Shown piece after piece: positions 16,957-25,502 of a stretch of 64,000 nucleotides of DNA. Below the pieces are notes generated by a model. The model had not been told where the DNA came from and ran no database searches. It worked only from the letters and a program-made list of their open reading frames with translations. The position numbers and the translations under genes were made by a program. Position 1 is the stretch's first letter. Each line of letters opens with the position of its first letter. The stretch comes from Streptosporangium brasiliense (GTDB lineage: Bacteria; Actinomycetota; Actinomycetes; Streptosporangiales; Streptosporangiaceae). The DNA is taken from positions 682,001 through 746,000 of the forward strand of contig NZ_JAUSRB010000001.1 in NCBI RefSeq assembly GCF_030811595.1, in the 5' to 3' direction.

Positions 16957-18021
16957 ATGTCCGAGACAAACGATTCCAGCAGAACATCCCCGCCGCGATC
17001 GAAGGGTCCCAGCCGGACCCAGGCGAAGGTGGTGATTCCGGATGATCATTCGATGGTCAGCCTGCTGGGCTCGCGCGACGAGCTGTTGCGGGTCATCGAG
17101 GGCGCCTTCCGCGCCGACATCCACGTCCGGGGCAACGAGATAACCATCACCGGCAGCCCGGAGGAGAGCAGCGTCGTGGTGCGCCTGTTCGAAGAGCTGT
17201 CCGAGCTCGTCCAGGGAGGCGCCGAGCTGACGACGGACGCGGTGGAGCGCAGCATCGCGATGCTGCGCATGAGCTCCGACCGTCCGGCCGAGGTGCTCTC
17301 CCTCGACATCATCTCCTCGCGGGGCCGGACCATCCGCCCGAAGACGGTCAACCAGAAGCGCTACGTCGACGCGATCGACAGGCACACCGTCGTCTTCGGC
17401 ATCGGCCCCGCCGGCACCGGCAAGACCTATCTCGCGATGGCCAAGGCCGTGCGGGCCCTTCAGGAGAAGAAGGTCAACCGGATCATCCTCACCCGCCCCG
17501 CGGTCGAGGCCGGCGAGCGGCTGGGCTTCCTGCCCGGCACGCTCTACGAGAAGATCGATCCCTACCTGCGCCCCCTCTACGACGCGCTGCACGACATGCT
17601 CGACCCCGAGTCGATCCCCCGGCTGATGGCCGCGGGCACGATCGAGGTCGCTCCCCTCGCCTACATGCGCGGCCGCACGCTCAACGACGCCTTCATCATC
17701 CTGGACGAGGCGCAGAACACCTCGCCCGAGCAGATGAAGATGTTCCTGACGCGGCTGGGCTTCAACTCGAAGATCGTCGTCACCGGTGACGTCACCCAGG
17801 TCGACCTGCCGAACGGCACCCTGAGCGGTCTGAGGGTGGTGCAGGAGATCCTCGACGGCATCGCCGACATCCACTTCAGCCGCCTGACCAGTGTCGACGT
17901 GGTGCGGCACAAGCTCGTCAGCGACATCGTGGACGCCTACGGGCGCTATGACGAGACGCAGCGGCAGAACGCGCCTCAGGCGATCAAGGGCATGGTCAAG
18001 CGCCCGCGGGAGAGAAGATGA
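16957..18021 (+). CDS. phoH: PhoH-family ATPase (YbeZ-like)
   Basis: A 354-residue cytoplasmic ATPase. Walker A is GPAGTGKT (residues about 150-157) and Walker B is [10 protein letters not shown] (about 246-255); GDVTQVDLP is the conserved sensor motif. An N-terminal KH-like extension (about 30-100) precedes the ATPase core. YbeZ-type PhoH proteins work with YbeY in RNA metabolism, and ybeY follows here in the same direction. A plausible GGAGG lies upstream near 16930, though the gap to the ATG is long. Confidence 0.93.
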   Translation: MSETNDSSRTSPPRSKGPSRTQAKVVIPDDHSMVSLLGSRDELLRVIEGAFRADIHVRGNEITITGSPEESSVVVRLFEELSELVQGGAELTTDAVERSIAMLRMSSDRPAEVLSLDIISSRGRTIRPKTVNQKRYVDAIDRHTVVFGIGPAGTGKTYLAMAKAVRALQEKKVNRIILTRPAVEAGERLGFLPGTLYEKIDPYLRPLYDALHDMLDPESIPRLMAAGTIEVAPLAYMRGRTLNDAFIILDEAQNTSPEQMKMFLTRLGFNSKIVVTGDVTQVDLPNGTLSGLRVVQEILDGIADIHFSRLTSVDVVRHKLVSDIVDAYGRYDETQRQNAPQAIKGMVKRPRERR

Positions 18022-18106
18022 GCGCGCAGCGGATCCGGCGCGGCGGGCGGAGTGGGCCACGGGGCACGATCGGGCCGCGTGGCGAGCGAGGAACGGTGAA
18101 CGGACA

Positions 18107-18589
18107 GTGAGCATCGAGGTCAACAACGAATCCGGCGTCGAGGTCGACGAAGGACTCATCGTCTCGCTGGCCGGCCATGTGCTGGAGCGGATGGACATCA
18201 ACCCGCTCGCCGAGCTGTCCATCCTGATCGTGGACGAAGAGGCCATGGCGGTGCTGCACGAGCAGTGGATGGGGGAGCCGGGCCCGACGGACGTGCTCTC
18301 CTTCCCGATGGACGAGCTCCGTCCCGGTCCGGGCTCCGGAGCCCGGCAGGAGGGCGACGCCCCCACCGACCCGGCGCTCCTGGGCGACGTGGTGCTCTGC
18401 CCGCAGGTGGCCGCCAAGCAGGCGGCCGAGGCCGGGCACAGCACCGAGGCGGAGCTGGAGCTGCTGTGCGCGCACGGCATCCTCCACCTGCTCGGCTATG
18501 ACCATGCCGAGCCCGAGGAGCACAAGGAGATGTTCGGCCTGCAGGGCGAGCTCCTGGAGTCGTGGCGGGAGGTGCGCCCCCAGCGGTGA
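18107..18589 (+). CDS. ybeY: endoribonuclease YbeY
   Basis: Single-strand-specific metallo-endoribonuclease (160 aa) needed for 16S rRNA 3' maturation and ribosome quality control. The zinc site [11 protein letters not shown] is complete near residue 123. [10 protein letters not shown] is the conserved substrate-groove loop. GTG at 18107 gives SIEVNNESG, the usual start; upstream frame extension into phoH's end is not supported. Its TGA overlaps the GTG of the next gene by four bases (GTGA), so the CorC-like protein is translationally coupled. Confidence 0.93.
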   Translation: MSIEVNNESGVEVDEGLIVSLAGHVLERMDINPLAELSILIVDEEAMAVLHEQWMGEPGPTDVLSFPMDELRPGPGSGARQEGDAPTDPALLGDVVLCPQVAAKQAAEAGHSTEAELELLCAHGILHLLGYDHAEPEEHKEMFGLQGELLESWREVRPQR

Positions 18590-19890
18590 ACCTCGCCAAC
18601 GGGTGGTTGTTCTCGGCCGTCGTCCTGGTCGTGGTCGGTGGCCTGATAGCCAGTGCGGAGACTGCTCTGGCCCGCATCTCACGGGTGCGGGCGGAGGAGT
18701 TCGCCCGTGACGGCCGTCGGGGCGCCGCGCGCCTGCAGGCGATCGTCGCCGATCCGCCGCGCTACCTCAATCTGCTGCTCCTGCTCCGGCTGAGCTGCGA
18801 GCTGATCGCCACGGTGATCGCGACGCTGCTGTTCATCGACTGGCTCGGCGACCAGGGCTGGGCCTACGCCGCCGCCGCGGCGGTCATGATCGTGATCAGT
18901 TATGTGATCGTCGGCGTGTCCCCGCGCACGCTGGGCCGCCAGCACGCCGAGCCGATCGCGCTCGCCAGCGCCCCCCTCGTGTACGGCCTGACCCGGATCT
19001 TCGGACCGCTCCCCAAGCTGCTCATCCTGCTGGGCAACGCCGTGACGCCCGGCAAGGGCTTCAGGGAGGGGCCCTTCACCTCCGAGGCCGAGCTGCGCGA
19101 CCTGGTCGACCTGGCGGAGGAGCGCAGGGTCATCGAGCCGGACGAGCGGGAGATGATCCACTCGGTCTTCGAGCTCGGAGACACCCTGGTCCGCGAGGTC
19201 ATGGTGCCCCGCACCGACATGGTGTTCATCGAGCGCGGCAAGACGCTGAACCAGGCCCTGTCGCTCGCCCTGCGCAGCGGGTTCTCCCGGATCCCGGTGG
19301 TCGGCGAGAACGAGGACGACGTCATCGGCATCGCCTACCTCAAGGACATCGTCCGCCGGGTGCAGGAGACCGGCGACGACGGCCGTGCCGAGCAGGTCGA
19401 GACGATCATGCGTCCGGCCACCTACGTGCCGGAGAGCAAGCCCATCGACCAGCTCCTCCGCGAGATGCAGGCCCGCCAGATCCACCAGGCCATCGTCATC
19501 GACGAGTACGGCGGGACGGCGGGTCTGGTCACCATCGAGGACGTCCTCGAGGAGATCGTGGGCGAGATCACCGACGAATACGACCAGGAGGCTCCCCGCG
19601 TGGAGCCGCTGGACGACGGATCGGTCCGGGTGACCGCCAGGCTGCCCGTGGGCGACCTGGCGGACCTGTTCGACATCGAGCTGGAGGTCGACGACGTCGA
19701 GACCGTCGGCGGCCTGCTGGCCCACGCGCTCGGCCGGGTGCCGATCGCCGGCTCCGAGGCCGTGGTGGAGGGGCTCAGCCTGACGGCGGAGAGTCTCGCC
19801 GGGCGCCGCAACCGGATCGGCACCGTCGTCGTCCGGCGGACCGCTCCGGCCGAGCCCGACTCGGTCGGGGCCTCCGCGGAGCATGACTAG
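18586..19890 (+). CDS. CorC/HlyC-type membrane protein (DUF21-CBS-CorC)
   Basis: A 434-residue protein with an N-terminal DUF21/CNNM domain of four hydrophobic helices (residues about 5-150), a tandem CBS pair (about 205-330; [51 protein letters not shown]), and a CorC-HlyC C-terminal domain (about 340-420). The family is linked to magnesium/cobalt efflux. GTG start at 18586 overlaps the ybeY stop. A phoH-ybeY-corC string is conserved across actinobacteria. Confidence 0.9.
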   Translation: MNLANGWLFSAVVLVVVGGLIASAETALARISRVRAEEFARDGRRGAARLQAIVADPPRYLNLLLLLRLSCELIATVIATLLFIDWLGDQGWAYAAAAAVMIVISYVIVGVSPRTLGRQHAEPIALASAPLVYGLTRIFGPLPKLLILLGNAVTPGKGFREGPFTSEAELRDLVDLAEERRVIEPDEREMIHSVFELGDTLVREVMVPRTDMVFIERGKTLNQALSLALRSGFSRIPVVGENEDDVIGIAYLKDIVRRVQETGDDGRAEQVETIMRPATYVPESKPIDQLLREMQARQIHQAIVIDEYGGTAGLVTIEDVLEEIVGEITDEYDQEAPRVEPLDDGSVRVTARLPVGDLADLFDIELEVDDVETVGGLLAHALGRVPIAGSEAVVEGLSLTAESLAGRRNRIGTVVVRRTAPAEPDSVGASAEHD

Positions 19891-19998
19891 GGGTCCGCGC
19901 CGGACGTGACCGTGCCTGCCCCGGACGTGACCGTCGGCCCGCGCCGGGACGTGACCGCGCCCCCCGGCGGCCGGCCGGGGCGGGCGCGTGCGCCCGGC

Positions 19999-20087
19999 GG
20001 GGACCTGGTGAGGACCCGGAAGGCAGCGGGGACCCGGTGAGGACCCCGAGGGCAAGCGGGGACCCGGTGAGGACCCCGAGGGCAGGG
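19999..20087. repeat. three-unit 29-30 bp tandem repeat
   Basis: Three consecutive copies of a GGGGACCCGGTGAGGACCC... unit of 29-30 bp occupy 19999-20027, 20028-20057 and 20058-20087; the last two differ by one indel and the first by a few bases. They sit in a 520-bp gene-free stretch (19891-20411) that begins with a second, shorter repeat, CCGGACGTGACCG. No coding frame or promoter is convincing in this stretch apart from the hairpin at 20280. Confidence 0.75.
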
Positions 20088-20279
20088 GACGGGCGGCTCC
20101 CCCAAGTGGCCCACAAGCAGGTTGCAAGCGGTGTCCGTCATCGTCGTCTCACGGCACCCGGTCGCGCGGGAGCCGGTGAAGATGTCCCCGCAGCCGGGAG
20201 GGGTCGCGGCGCGCGGGACGGCTTCACAGGGGAGAAGAGCATGGAGACAGGCGTCAGCCGGTTCTGTGTCGCTCACTGA

Positions 20280-20316
20280 GGGTGTTCTCAGCCGCATAAA
20301 GCGGTTGAGAACACCC
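20280..20316. terminator. long symmetric hairpin upstream of lipoprotein gene
   Basis: GGGTGTTCTCA (20280-20290) pairs perfectly with TGAGAACACCC (20306-20316), with a nested CCGC-ATAAA-GCGG stem, giving a 37-nt near-perfect hairpin. It is far from the corC stop (about 390 bp) and 95 bp before the lipoprotein start, so it may be a terminator for a transcript across the repeat region or a large operator. The following TTAGGCG gives no U-tract. Confidence 0.5.
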
Positions 20317-20411
20317 TTAGGCGTTTCCCGATGATTGCCGCTTTTACCAATGGGGAAGAAAGCGGATCGGCGGGGATAAGACACCTCGCACGTGACATCG
20401 GGGGAATAGTC

Positions 20412-21068
20412 ATGACGCGGGGGATTCGAATTGCCGTTGCGGCAGGCGTCTGCGTGGCTCTGGCCGGGACCCTGGCAGCGTGCGGTGCGGAGCCGGAGCA
20501 GGCTCGAAAGGACACCGTCACGGAACTGACACGGTTACGCGGGTTATTACCGAAAGCGCAGGATTTACCGGAGGGATTCTCCTCCTGGTCCGGCGAGGGG
20601 TGGAAGTCCCCGTTCCGCCCCGCCGACCGTGACTGCCGGGTCGTTCTCGACATGGCGGGGGGCAGGCTGCCGCGAGAGGCGCAGGGGACCCGGGTGGACG
20701 CGACCTACCCGGGAGCCGAGCTCGGCGAGCTGATCGGGGTCGGCCTGGCCTCCTACACCGGCGCCGCCGCCGAGCAGCACTTCGCCGAGCTCACCGAGGC
20801 GCTGGAGGGCTGCCCGGTTGCAAGAAGACGCCAGCCGGGCAGGACCACCTCCCTGCGGGTGTCCAGCCTGAATCTGGACGCCGCCGGCGACGACATGCAG
20901 GCCAAGCGGCTGCGCGGCCGGCTGAACGGCTATCCCTACGAGATGCACATGGTCTTCGCCCGCATCGGGGGCACCGTGGTCTCGCTGGTGCACACCGGGA
21001 TCGCCGGCGTCGACGTCAGGCGCACCCAGCAGCTCGCCCAGTTCCTCGTCGCCCAGGCAGCCCACTGA
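20412..21068 (+). CDS. putative lipoprotein
   Basis: A 218-residue exported lipoprotein: MTRGIRIAVAAGVCVALAGTLAACGAE has a basic start, hydrophobic core and the lipobox LAAC. The mature part contains DLPEGFSSWSGEGWKSPF and a pair of cysteines (RDCRVVL and EGCPVAR) in a layout common to actinobacterial sensor-domain lipoproteins. No enzyme motif is present. ATG at 20412 has GGGGGA seven bases upstream; the reading frame extends earlier but without a signal peptide. Function unknown. Confidence 0.7.
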   Translation: MTRGIRIAVAAGVCVALAGTLAACGAEPEQARKDTVTELTRLRGLLPKAQDLPEGFSSWSGEGWKSPFRPADRDCRVVLDMAGGRLPREAQGTRVDATYPGAELGELIGVGLASYTGAAAEQHFAELTEALEGCPVARRRQPGRTTSLRVSSLNLDAAGDDMQAKRLRGRLNGYPYEMHMVFARIGGTVVSLVHTGIAGVDVRRTQQLAQFLVAQAAH

Positions 21069-21200
21069 GCGTGGCCGCCCGCCGTACCTTCACCGCCGGC
21101 CGTCCGGTCTGCCGCGGATCCCGTGGCCCACGGCCGGGCGTGTCTTCGCCCCGGGGCACGTGACCCGCCCGCCCCGCCTTCACCGCCGGCTGCCCCGCCT

Positions 21201-22061
21201 TCACCGTCGGCCGTCCGGGAGGATCCGCAGCCGGCCCTCGGGGGCGACGGCGGTGATCCTCCGCGGGGCGTCCGGGTCCCGGGGGACCTCGACGGTGCTC
21301 TCGCGGGCGTTCACCTCCACCCGGTAGCCGGCGCCGTCCGGCACGGTGACATCGACGCCACCGCCCTTCCCGGCGACCGCCCTGACGTCGTCGGGGGCAT
21401 GCTGGAAGCCCAGCACGGCGTCACCCCTGCCGGTCTCGACGTCGGCCACGGCCGATCGCAGGCCGGTCGCGGTCACGTCTCCCGTCCCGGCCCGCGCCCA
21501 CAGCGTCCCCTGCGCGCCGGTCACGGTCACCTCACCCGAGCCGGTGGACAGCCGAAGGTCACCCTGGACGGCGTGGGCGGACACGGTTCCGGAGCGGGTC
21601 GCCGCCTCGACGTCGGTGGCGGCGGGCACGGTCAGTGTGTAGACGGCGTGGCAGACGGGCTCGCCGGGCCGCGTGCCGCCGGGGCAGTCGACGGTGGCCC
21701 GCAACGTCCTGCCGTTCCACCGCTCGGACAGGTTGGGTCTGCCCTGGTCGGGGCCGGGACCGCCTTCGGACCAGAAGATCTCCCGTCTGACGGACAGCCG
21801 TCCCGCCGCGCCGGTGACGACGGAGACGTCGACCCCTCCCTCCGCCCGCACGACGAGCTCGGGCGAGGTGAACGTGTAGTCGCGGACGGAGGTCTCCGAC
21901 AGCCTGGCGGGGCGCAGCAGGGAACTCTCGTAGGAGTCGCCGGTCGCCTCCGTCCGGCTCACCTCGGACCACGCGGTCAGCCCGATCCAGGACACGATCA
22001 GCGCGGTGAGCGCTCCGCCCACGATGATCCAGGCGGTCCGGACGGTGCTCCGCATCGGCAT
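21201..22061 (-). CDS. DUF4097-type beta-helical membrane-anchored protein
   Basis: A 286-residue protein with one N-terminal membrane helix (about 10-30) and an external right-handed beta-repeat region. Lines such as SGTVSAHAVQGDLRLSTGSGEVTVTGAQGTLWARAGTGDVTATGL show the alternating G-D/E-V pattern of DUF4097 domains. The gene lies nine bases after the response regulator in the same operon, so it is probably an output or sensor-associated envelope factor; the function is unknown. GGGAG precedes the ATG at 22061. The 21069-21200 gap on its 3' side holds degenerate CCTTCACCGCCGGC repeats. Confidence 0.7.
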   Translation of the reverse strand: MPMRSTVRTAWIIVGGALTALIVSWIGLTAWSEVSRTEATGDSYESSLLRPARLSETSVRDYTFTSPELVVRAEGGVDVSVVTGAAGRLSVRREIFWSEGGPGPDQGRPNLSERWNGRTLRATVDCPGGTRPGEPVCHAVYTLTVPAATDVEAATRSGTVSAHAVQGDLRLSTGSGEVTVTGAQGTLWARAGTGDVTATGLRSAVADVETGRGDAVLGFQHAPDDVRAVAGKGGGVDVTVPDGAGYRVEVNARESTVEVPRDPDAPRRITAVAPEGRLRILPDGRR

Positions 22062-22070
22062 GTCTCTCCC

Positions 22071-22712
22071 TCACACTTTCAGGAATCGCAGTACGGCGAG
22101 CACCCGGCGGTGGTCCTTGTCCGCGCCGGAGAGGCCGAGCTTGGTGAAGATGTTGTTGATGTGCTTGCCGACGGCGCCCTCGCTGACCGTCAGGGCTTCG
22201 GCGATCCCGGTGTTCGACCTGCCCTCGGCGATCAGCGCCAGCACCTCGTACTCCCGGCGGGTCAGCAGGTCCAGCGGGTCGCTGTGCCTGCGGATCAGGA
22301 GCTGGGCGACCACCTCCGGGTCCAGGGCCGTGCCGCCGGCGGCGACCCGGCGCAGGGCGTCCAGGAACTCGGCGACGTCGGCCACGCGGTCCTTCAGCAG
22401 GTATCCGATGCCGCTGGTCTCGGTGGACAGCAGCCGGGTGGCGTAGCGCTCCTCCACGTACTGCGAGAGCACCAGGATCGCCAGACCCGGTCGCTGCCGG
22501 CGGAGCACGAGTGCCGCGCGCAGGCCCTCGTCGGTGTGCGAGGGCGGCATCCGCACGTCGGTGACCACGAGATCGGGATCGTGTTCGTCCACGGCGCGCA
22601 GCAGCCCGTCGGCGTCGGCCACCGCCGCCACGACCTCCATGCCCGCGGAGCCGAGCAGCCAGATGAGCCCCTCCCGGAGCAGGACGGAGTCCTCGGCGAG
22701 CACTATTCGCAC
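22071..22712 (-). CDS. LuxR-type response regulator
   Basis: A 213-residue NarL/FixJ-type regulator. The receiver domain (1-120) has the acidic pair in VLAEDSVLLREG, the phosphorylated aspartate in LVVTDVRMPP, and the conserved lysine in YLLKDRV. The C-terminal helix-turn-helix (about 145-205) reads LTRREYEVLALIAEGRSNTGIAEALTVSEGAVGKHINNIFTKLGL. The GTG at 22712 overlaps the end of the histidine kinase gene by ten bases, so the pair is translationally coupled. Confidence 0.92.
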   Translation of the reverse strand: MRIVLAEDSVLLREGLIWLLGSAGMEVVAAVADADGLLRAVDEHDPDLVVTDVRMPPSHTDEGLRAALVLRRQRPGLAILVLSQYVEERYATRLLSTETSGIGYLLKDRVADVAEFLDALRRVAAGGTALDPEVVAQLLIRRHSDPLDLLTRREYEVLALIAEGRSNTGIAEALTVSEGAVGKHINNIFTKLGLSGADKDHRRVLAVLRFLKV

Positions 22713-23941
22713 GGCAGCTCCACCCTGATCGCCGTGGGACCGCCCTGCGGGCTGTCGACGTCCAGCGTCCCGTCCACCGAGCCGACCCGCTGGGCCAGAC
22801 CGCGCAGTCCCGTCCCGCCGCCGAGGCGGGCGCCGCCCCGGCCGTCGTCGACGATGACCAGGCGGAGCCGGTCGGCGGCCCGCTGGACCGTGACCTCGGC
22901 GCCGGACGCCCCGGCGTGCTTGGAGACGTTGGTCAGTGCCTCCGAGACCACGAAGAACGCGATCGCCTCGATCGTCGGTGACGCGCGCTCGGGCACGTCG
23001 ACGCGGAGCCGTACGGGGAAGGGGGCCCGTGCGGCGATGCCGGACAGCGCGGCGTCCAGCCCCTGGTCGTCGAGCACGGCCGGGTGGAGCCCGCGCACGA
23101 AGTCGCGCAGCTCCTTCAGGGCCTGCTTGGCCTCTTCGTGGGCCTGCGCGATGGCCCGCCGCGCCGGCTCGGGGACGTCGGTGAGCGTGGCCCGGGCCAT
23201 CCCCAGGCTCATCGCGAGCGAGACCAGCCGCTGCTGGGCGCCGTCGTGCAGGTCCCGTTCGATCCGGCGGCGCTCGGCGTCCGCGGCGTCGACCACCTCG
23301 GCGCGGCTCTCCTGCAGGGTCTCGACCCGCTGGACGAGCAGGTCGCTGCGGCTGGGGCCGAGCAGGGCCCCGGCGGCGATCGTGTCCAGCGCGGTGACCC
23401 CGTGTGCCACCCACGGCCCGGTGACGAGCAGCAACACCGCTGCCAGGGCGGATGCCGCAATCATCATGCTCTCCGAGATGATCCAGCCCTGGACGGCGAA
23501 TTCGGCCGCGACCAGACCTCCGGCCCAGGCCCCGATCACCATGAGGAATCCGACCCCGTTGATCAGCGGTGACAGCAGGTGATAGGCGAGCTGCCGCCAG
23601 AAGCTTCCCGTCCGCGCCTCCCGGACCAGCAACTTGAGCGGGTTCCGCTCCTTGGGACGCCGGGGCGCCCGGGGGATGTCCACGTCCAGGAAGGCCAGGA
23701 ACCGGGCCCGTTGCAGCCGCGTGAACATCGGCACCGACCGGAACAGCAGCGGCAGCGCGATCAACGGGACCACCACGGTCCAGACCAGCAGCACCGACAG
23801 CGCGGTCAGCCCGACGATGACGGCCAGGGCCAGCAGGGCGATCGGCAGGCCCGTCACCACATGTGAGGTGCGCAGCCAGGTCCGCGCCGACCAGTGGGCG
23901 TGGATCCTGTCCCAGGGGGTGGTCAGTCCGGTCGTGGTCAT
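22703..23941 (-). CDS. sensor histidine kinase (HisKA_3 family)
   Basis: A 412-residue membrane kinase. Two clusters of hydrophobic helices (about 28-75 and 120-200), the sensor and anchor region, precede the dimerisation/phosphorylation helix RRRIERDLHDGAQQRLVSLAMSLG with the phospho-accepting histidine. The HATPase_c domain shows SEALTNVSKHAG (N box) and DDGRGG (G box). It phosphorylates the LuxR-type regulator encoded next. ATG at 23941 is preceded by GGTGG and is preferred to a frame extending to 23977. Together with the DUF4097 protein it forms a three-gene operon typical of actinobacterial envelope sensing. Confidence 0.92.
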   Translation of the reverse strand: MTTTGLTTPWDRIHAHWSARTWLRTSHVVTGLPIALLALAVIVGLTALSVLLVWTVVVPLIALPLLFRSVPMFTRLQRARFLAFLDVDIPRAPRRPKERNPLKLLVREARTGSFWRQLAYHLLSPLINGVGFLMVIGAWAGGLVAAEFAVQGWIISESMMIAASALAAVLLLVTGPWVAHGVTALDTIAAGALLGPSRSDLLVQRVETLQESRAEVVDAADAERRRIERDLHDGAQQRLVSLAMSLGMARATLTDVPEPARRAIAQAHEEAKQALKELRDFVRGLHPAVLDDQGLDAALSGIAARAPFPVRLRVDVPERASPTIEAIAFFVVSEALTNVSKHAGASGAEVTVQRAADRLRLVIVDDGRGGARLGGGTGLRGLAQRVGSVDGTLDVDSPQGGPTAIRVELPCE

Positions 23942-24077
23942 GGGACCACCGTAGAGATCACGATTGCCCGGCGACATGGGCGAGGCATCCCGGAAAACGG
24001 TGAGGCAGGCTCCACCCCGGCAGCGCCGTACGGCGGACGGCGGGCAGGTCGGTTGGGACCGGATGCCGCGCGCTGAC

Positions 24078-24083
24078 TACCCT
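24078..24083 (+). promoter_or_regulatory. -10 element of a leaderless gene
   Basis: TACCCT ends exactly six bases before the GTG at 24090, and no Shine-Dalgarno is present, so transcription and translation probably start together. A TTGGGA at 24053-24058 could be a -35, though the 19-bp spacer is long. Confidence 0.5.
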
Positions 24084-24089
24084 GGCGCT

Positions 24090-24422
24090 GTGAGTGACGC
24101 GACCCTCGACCCCGAGGACAACAAGATCATCGTTCTGGCCCGCTCCGCCCGGGCCCGCAACGGCGCCGCCGAGGGCGCCGCCGTACGCGACGAGACCGGC
24201 CGGACCTACGCGGCGACCAACGTGGCGCTGCCGTCGCTGACGCTCTCGGCGCTGCAGGTCGCCGTGGCGATGGCCGTCTCCAGCGGCGCCGAGTCCCTGG
24301 AGGCGGCCGCGCTGGTCACCGCCGGGGACGGCCCGGCCGACGCGGACGCGCGGGCGGTCCGTGAAATGGGCGGCAAGACGCTGCTGGTGGCCGGTCCCGA
24401 CGGGACCGTGCGTCAGAGCTGA
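24090..24422 (+). CDS. cytidine-deaminase-fold protein lacking the zinc site
   Basis: A 110-residue protein that aligns with the cytidine deaminase fold (KIIVLARSARARNGAAEGAAVRDETGRTYAATNVALPSLTLSALQVAVAMAVSSGAESLEAAALVT) and occupies the pre-era position where actinobacteria usually carry it. The catalytic C-A-E of a deaminase is replaced by LSALQV and no PCxxC motif follows, so zinc cannot be bound in the usual way. It is therefore probably a non-catalytic relative. It is separated from era by 17 bp and is likely co-transcribed with it. Confidence 0.75.
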   Translation: MSDATLDPEDNKIIVLARSARARNGAAEGAAVRDETGRTYAATNVALPSLTLSALQVAVAMAVSSGAESLEAAALVTAGDGPADADARAVREMGGKTLLVAGPDGTVRQS

Positions 24423-24439
24423 GGCCGACATCGGCGACA

Positions 24440-25360
24440 ATGGATGACGTGAGTTCCTCAGCCGCTGATTTCCATGCCGGTTTCGCCTGCTTCGTCGGCC
24501 GGCCCAACGTCGGCAAATCCACGCTGATGAACGCGTTGGTCGGCACGAAGGTGGCGATCACCTCCTCCAAGCCACAGACCACCCGCCGGGTCATCCGGGG
24601 CATCGTGCACCGTCCGGACGCCCAGCTCATCATCGTGGACACGCCGGGGCTGCACCGGCCTCGCACCCTCCTGGGCGAGCGGCTGGACAGTCTGGTGCTG
24701 TCCACGCTCACCGAGGTCGACGTGATCGGGTTCTGCGTGCCCGCCAACGAGCCCATCGGCAAGGGCGACCGGTTCATCGCCGAGAAGCTCGCCGCGGTCA
24801 AGAAGACCCCGGTCGTCGCCGTGGTGACCAAGTGCGACCTGGCGACCCGCGAGCAGATCGCCGCGCAGCTGCTGGCGCTCTCCCAGCTCGCCGACTTCGA
24901 GGAGATCGTCCCGGTCTCGGCGCAGTCGGGCGAGCAGCTCGACGTGCTGGGTGACGTGCTGATCGGCCGGCTCCCCGCGAGCCCGCCGCTGTATGAGGGC
25001 GGCCAGCTCACCGACGAGCCGGAGCAGGTGCTGGTGGGCGAGCTGATCCGCGAGGCGGCGCTGGAGGGCGTCCGGGACGAGCTGCCGCACTCGATCGCGG
25101 TCGTCGTCGACGAGATGCTGCCCAGGCAGGGCCGTGACGACCTGCTCGACATCTACGCCCACATGTTCGTCGAGCGCCCGTCGCAGAAGGCCATCGTGAT
25201 CGGCCACAAGGGCAGCCGGCTCAAGGACGTCGGCAGCCGGGCCCGCCAGCAGATCGAGGCGCTGCTCGGCACCCGGGTCTATCTCGACCTGCGGATCAGC
25301 GTCGCCAAGGACTGGCAGCGCGACCCCAAGCAGCTGCGCCGCCTGGGCTTCTACGACTGA
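24440..25360 (+). CDS. era: GTPase Era
   Basis: Essential GTPase (306 aa) that binds the 3' end of 16S rRNA and assists 30S maturation. GRPNVGKS (G1), TTRRVIRG (G2), DTPGLH (G3) and TKCD (G4) are all present, followed by the C-terminal KH domain with VIGHKGSRLKDVGSRARQQIEALLG. The ATG at 24440 gives 306 residues; an in-frame GTG at 24449 preceded by GACAAT could be an alternative leaderless start. The length and context are normal. It converges on the secreted nuclease gene across a hairpin. Confidence 0.94.
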   Translation: MDDVSSSAADFHAGFACFVGRPNVGKSTLMNALVGTKVAITSSKPQTTRRVIRGIVHRPDAQLIIVDTPGLHRPRTLLGERLDSLVLSTLTEVDVIGFCVPANEPIGKGDRFIAEKLAAVKKTPVVAVVTKCDLATREQIAAQLLALSQLADFEEIVPVSAQSGEQLDVLGDVLIGRLPASPPLYEGGQLTDEPEQVLVGELIREAALEGVRDELPHSIAVVVDEMLPRQGRDDLLDIYAHMFVERPSQKAIVIGHKGSRLKDVGSRARQQIEALLGTRVYLDLRISVAKDWQRDPKQLRRLGFYD

Positions 25361-25461
25361 TCCCGGACCCGCCTGGCTCCGGCCTCCGACGCCGAGCCCG
25401 GACCCGCGTGGCTCGGTAGCCGCAGATCGTGCGCAACCCAGTAGCCGCAGACCGCGCGCAA

Positions 25462-25494
25462 GGGGAGAAGGGCGGCGTGGGACCGCCCTTCCCC
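25462..25494. terminator. era/nuclease intergenic terminator
   Basis: AAGGGCGG pairs with CCGCCCTT around a seven-base loop and is extended, past a small bulge, by GGGG/CCCC. It lies between convergent era and the nuclease gene, about 100 bp beyond era. A duplicated GTAGCCGCAGA motif precedes it. Confidence 0.65.
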
Positions 25495-25502
25495 GTTGCG
25501 GG

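Noticed and set aside
16777..18480. Minus-strand frame opposite phoH and ybeY
   Set aside because: No motif; both plus-strand genes have full active sites and conserved order.
21123..23582. Plus-strand frame of about 819 codons
   Set aside because: It is antisense to the DUF4097, response regulator and histidine kinase genes, all of which have intact motifs.
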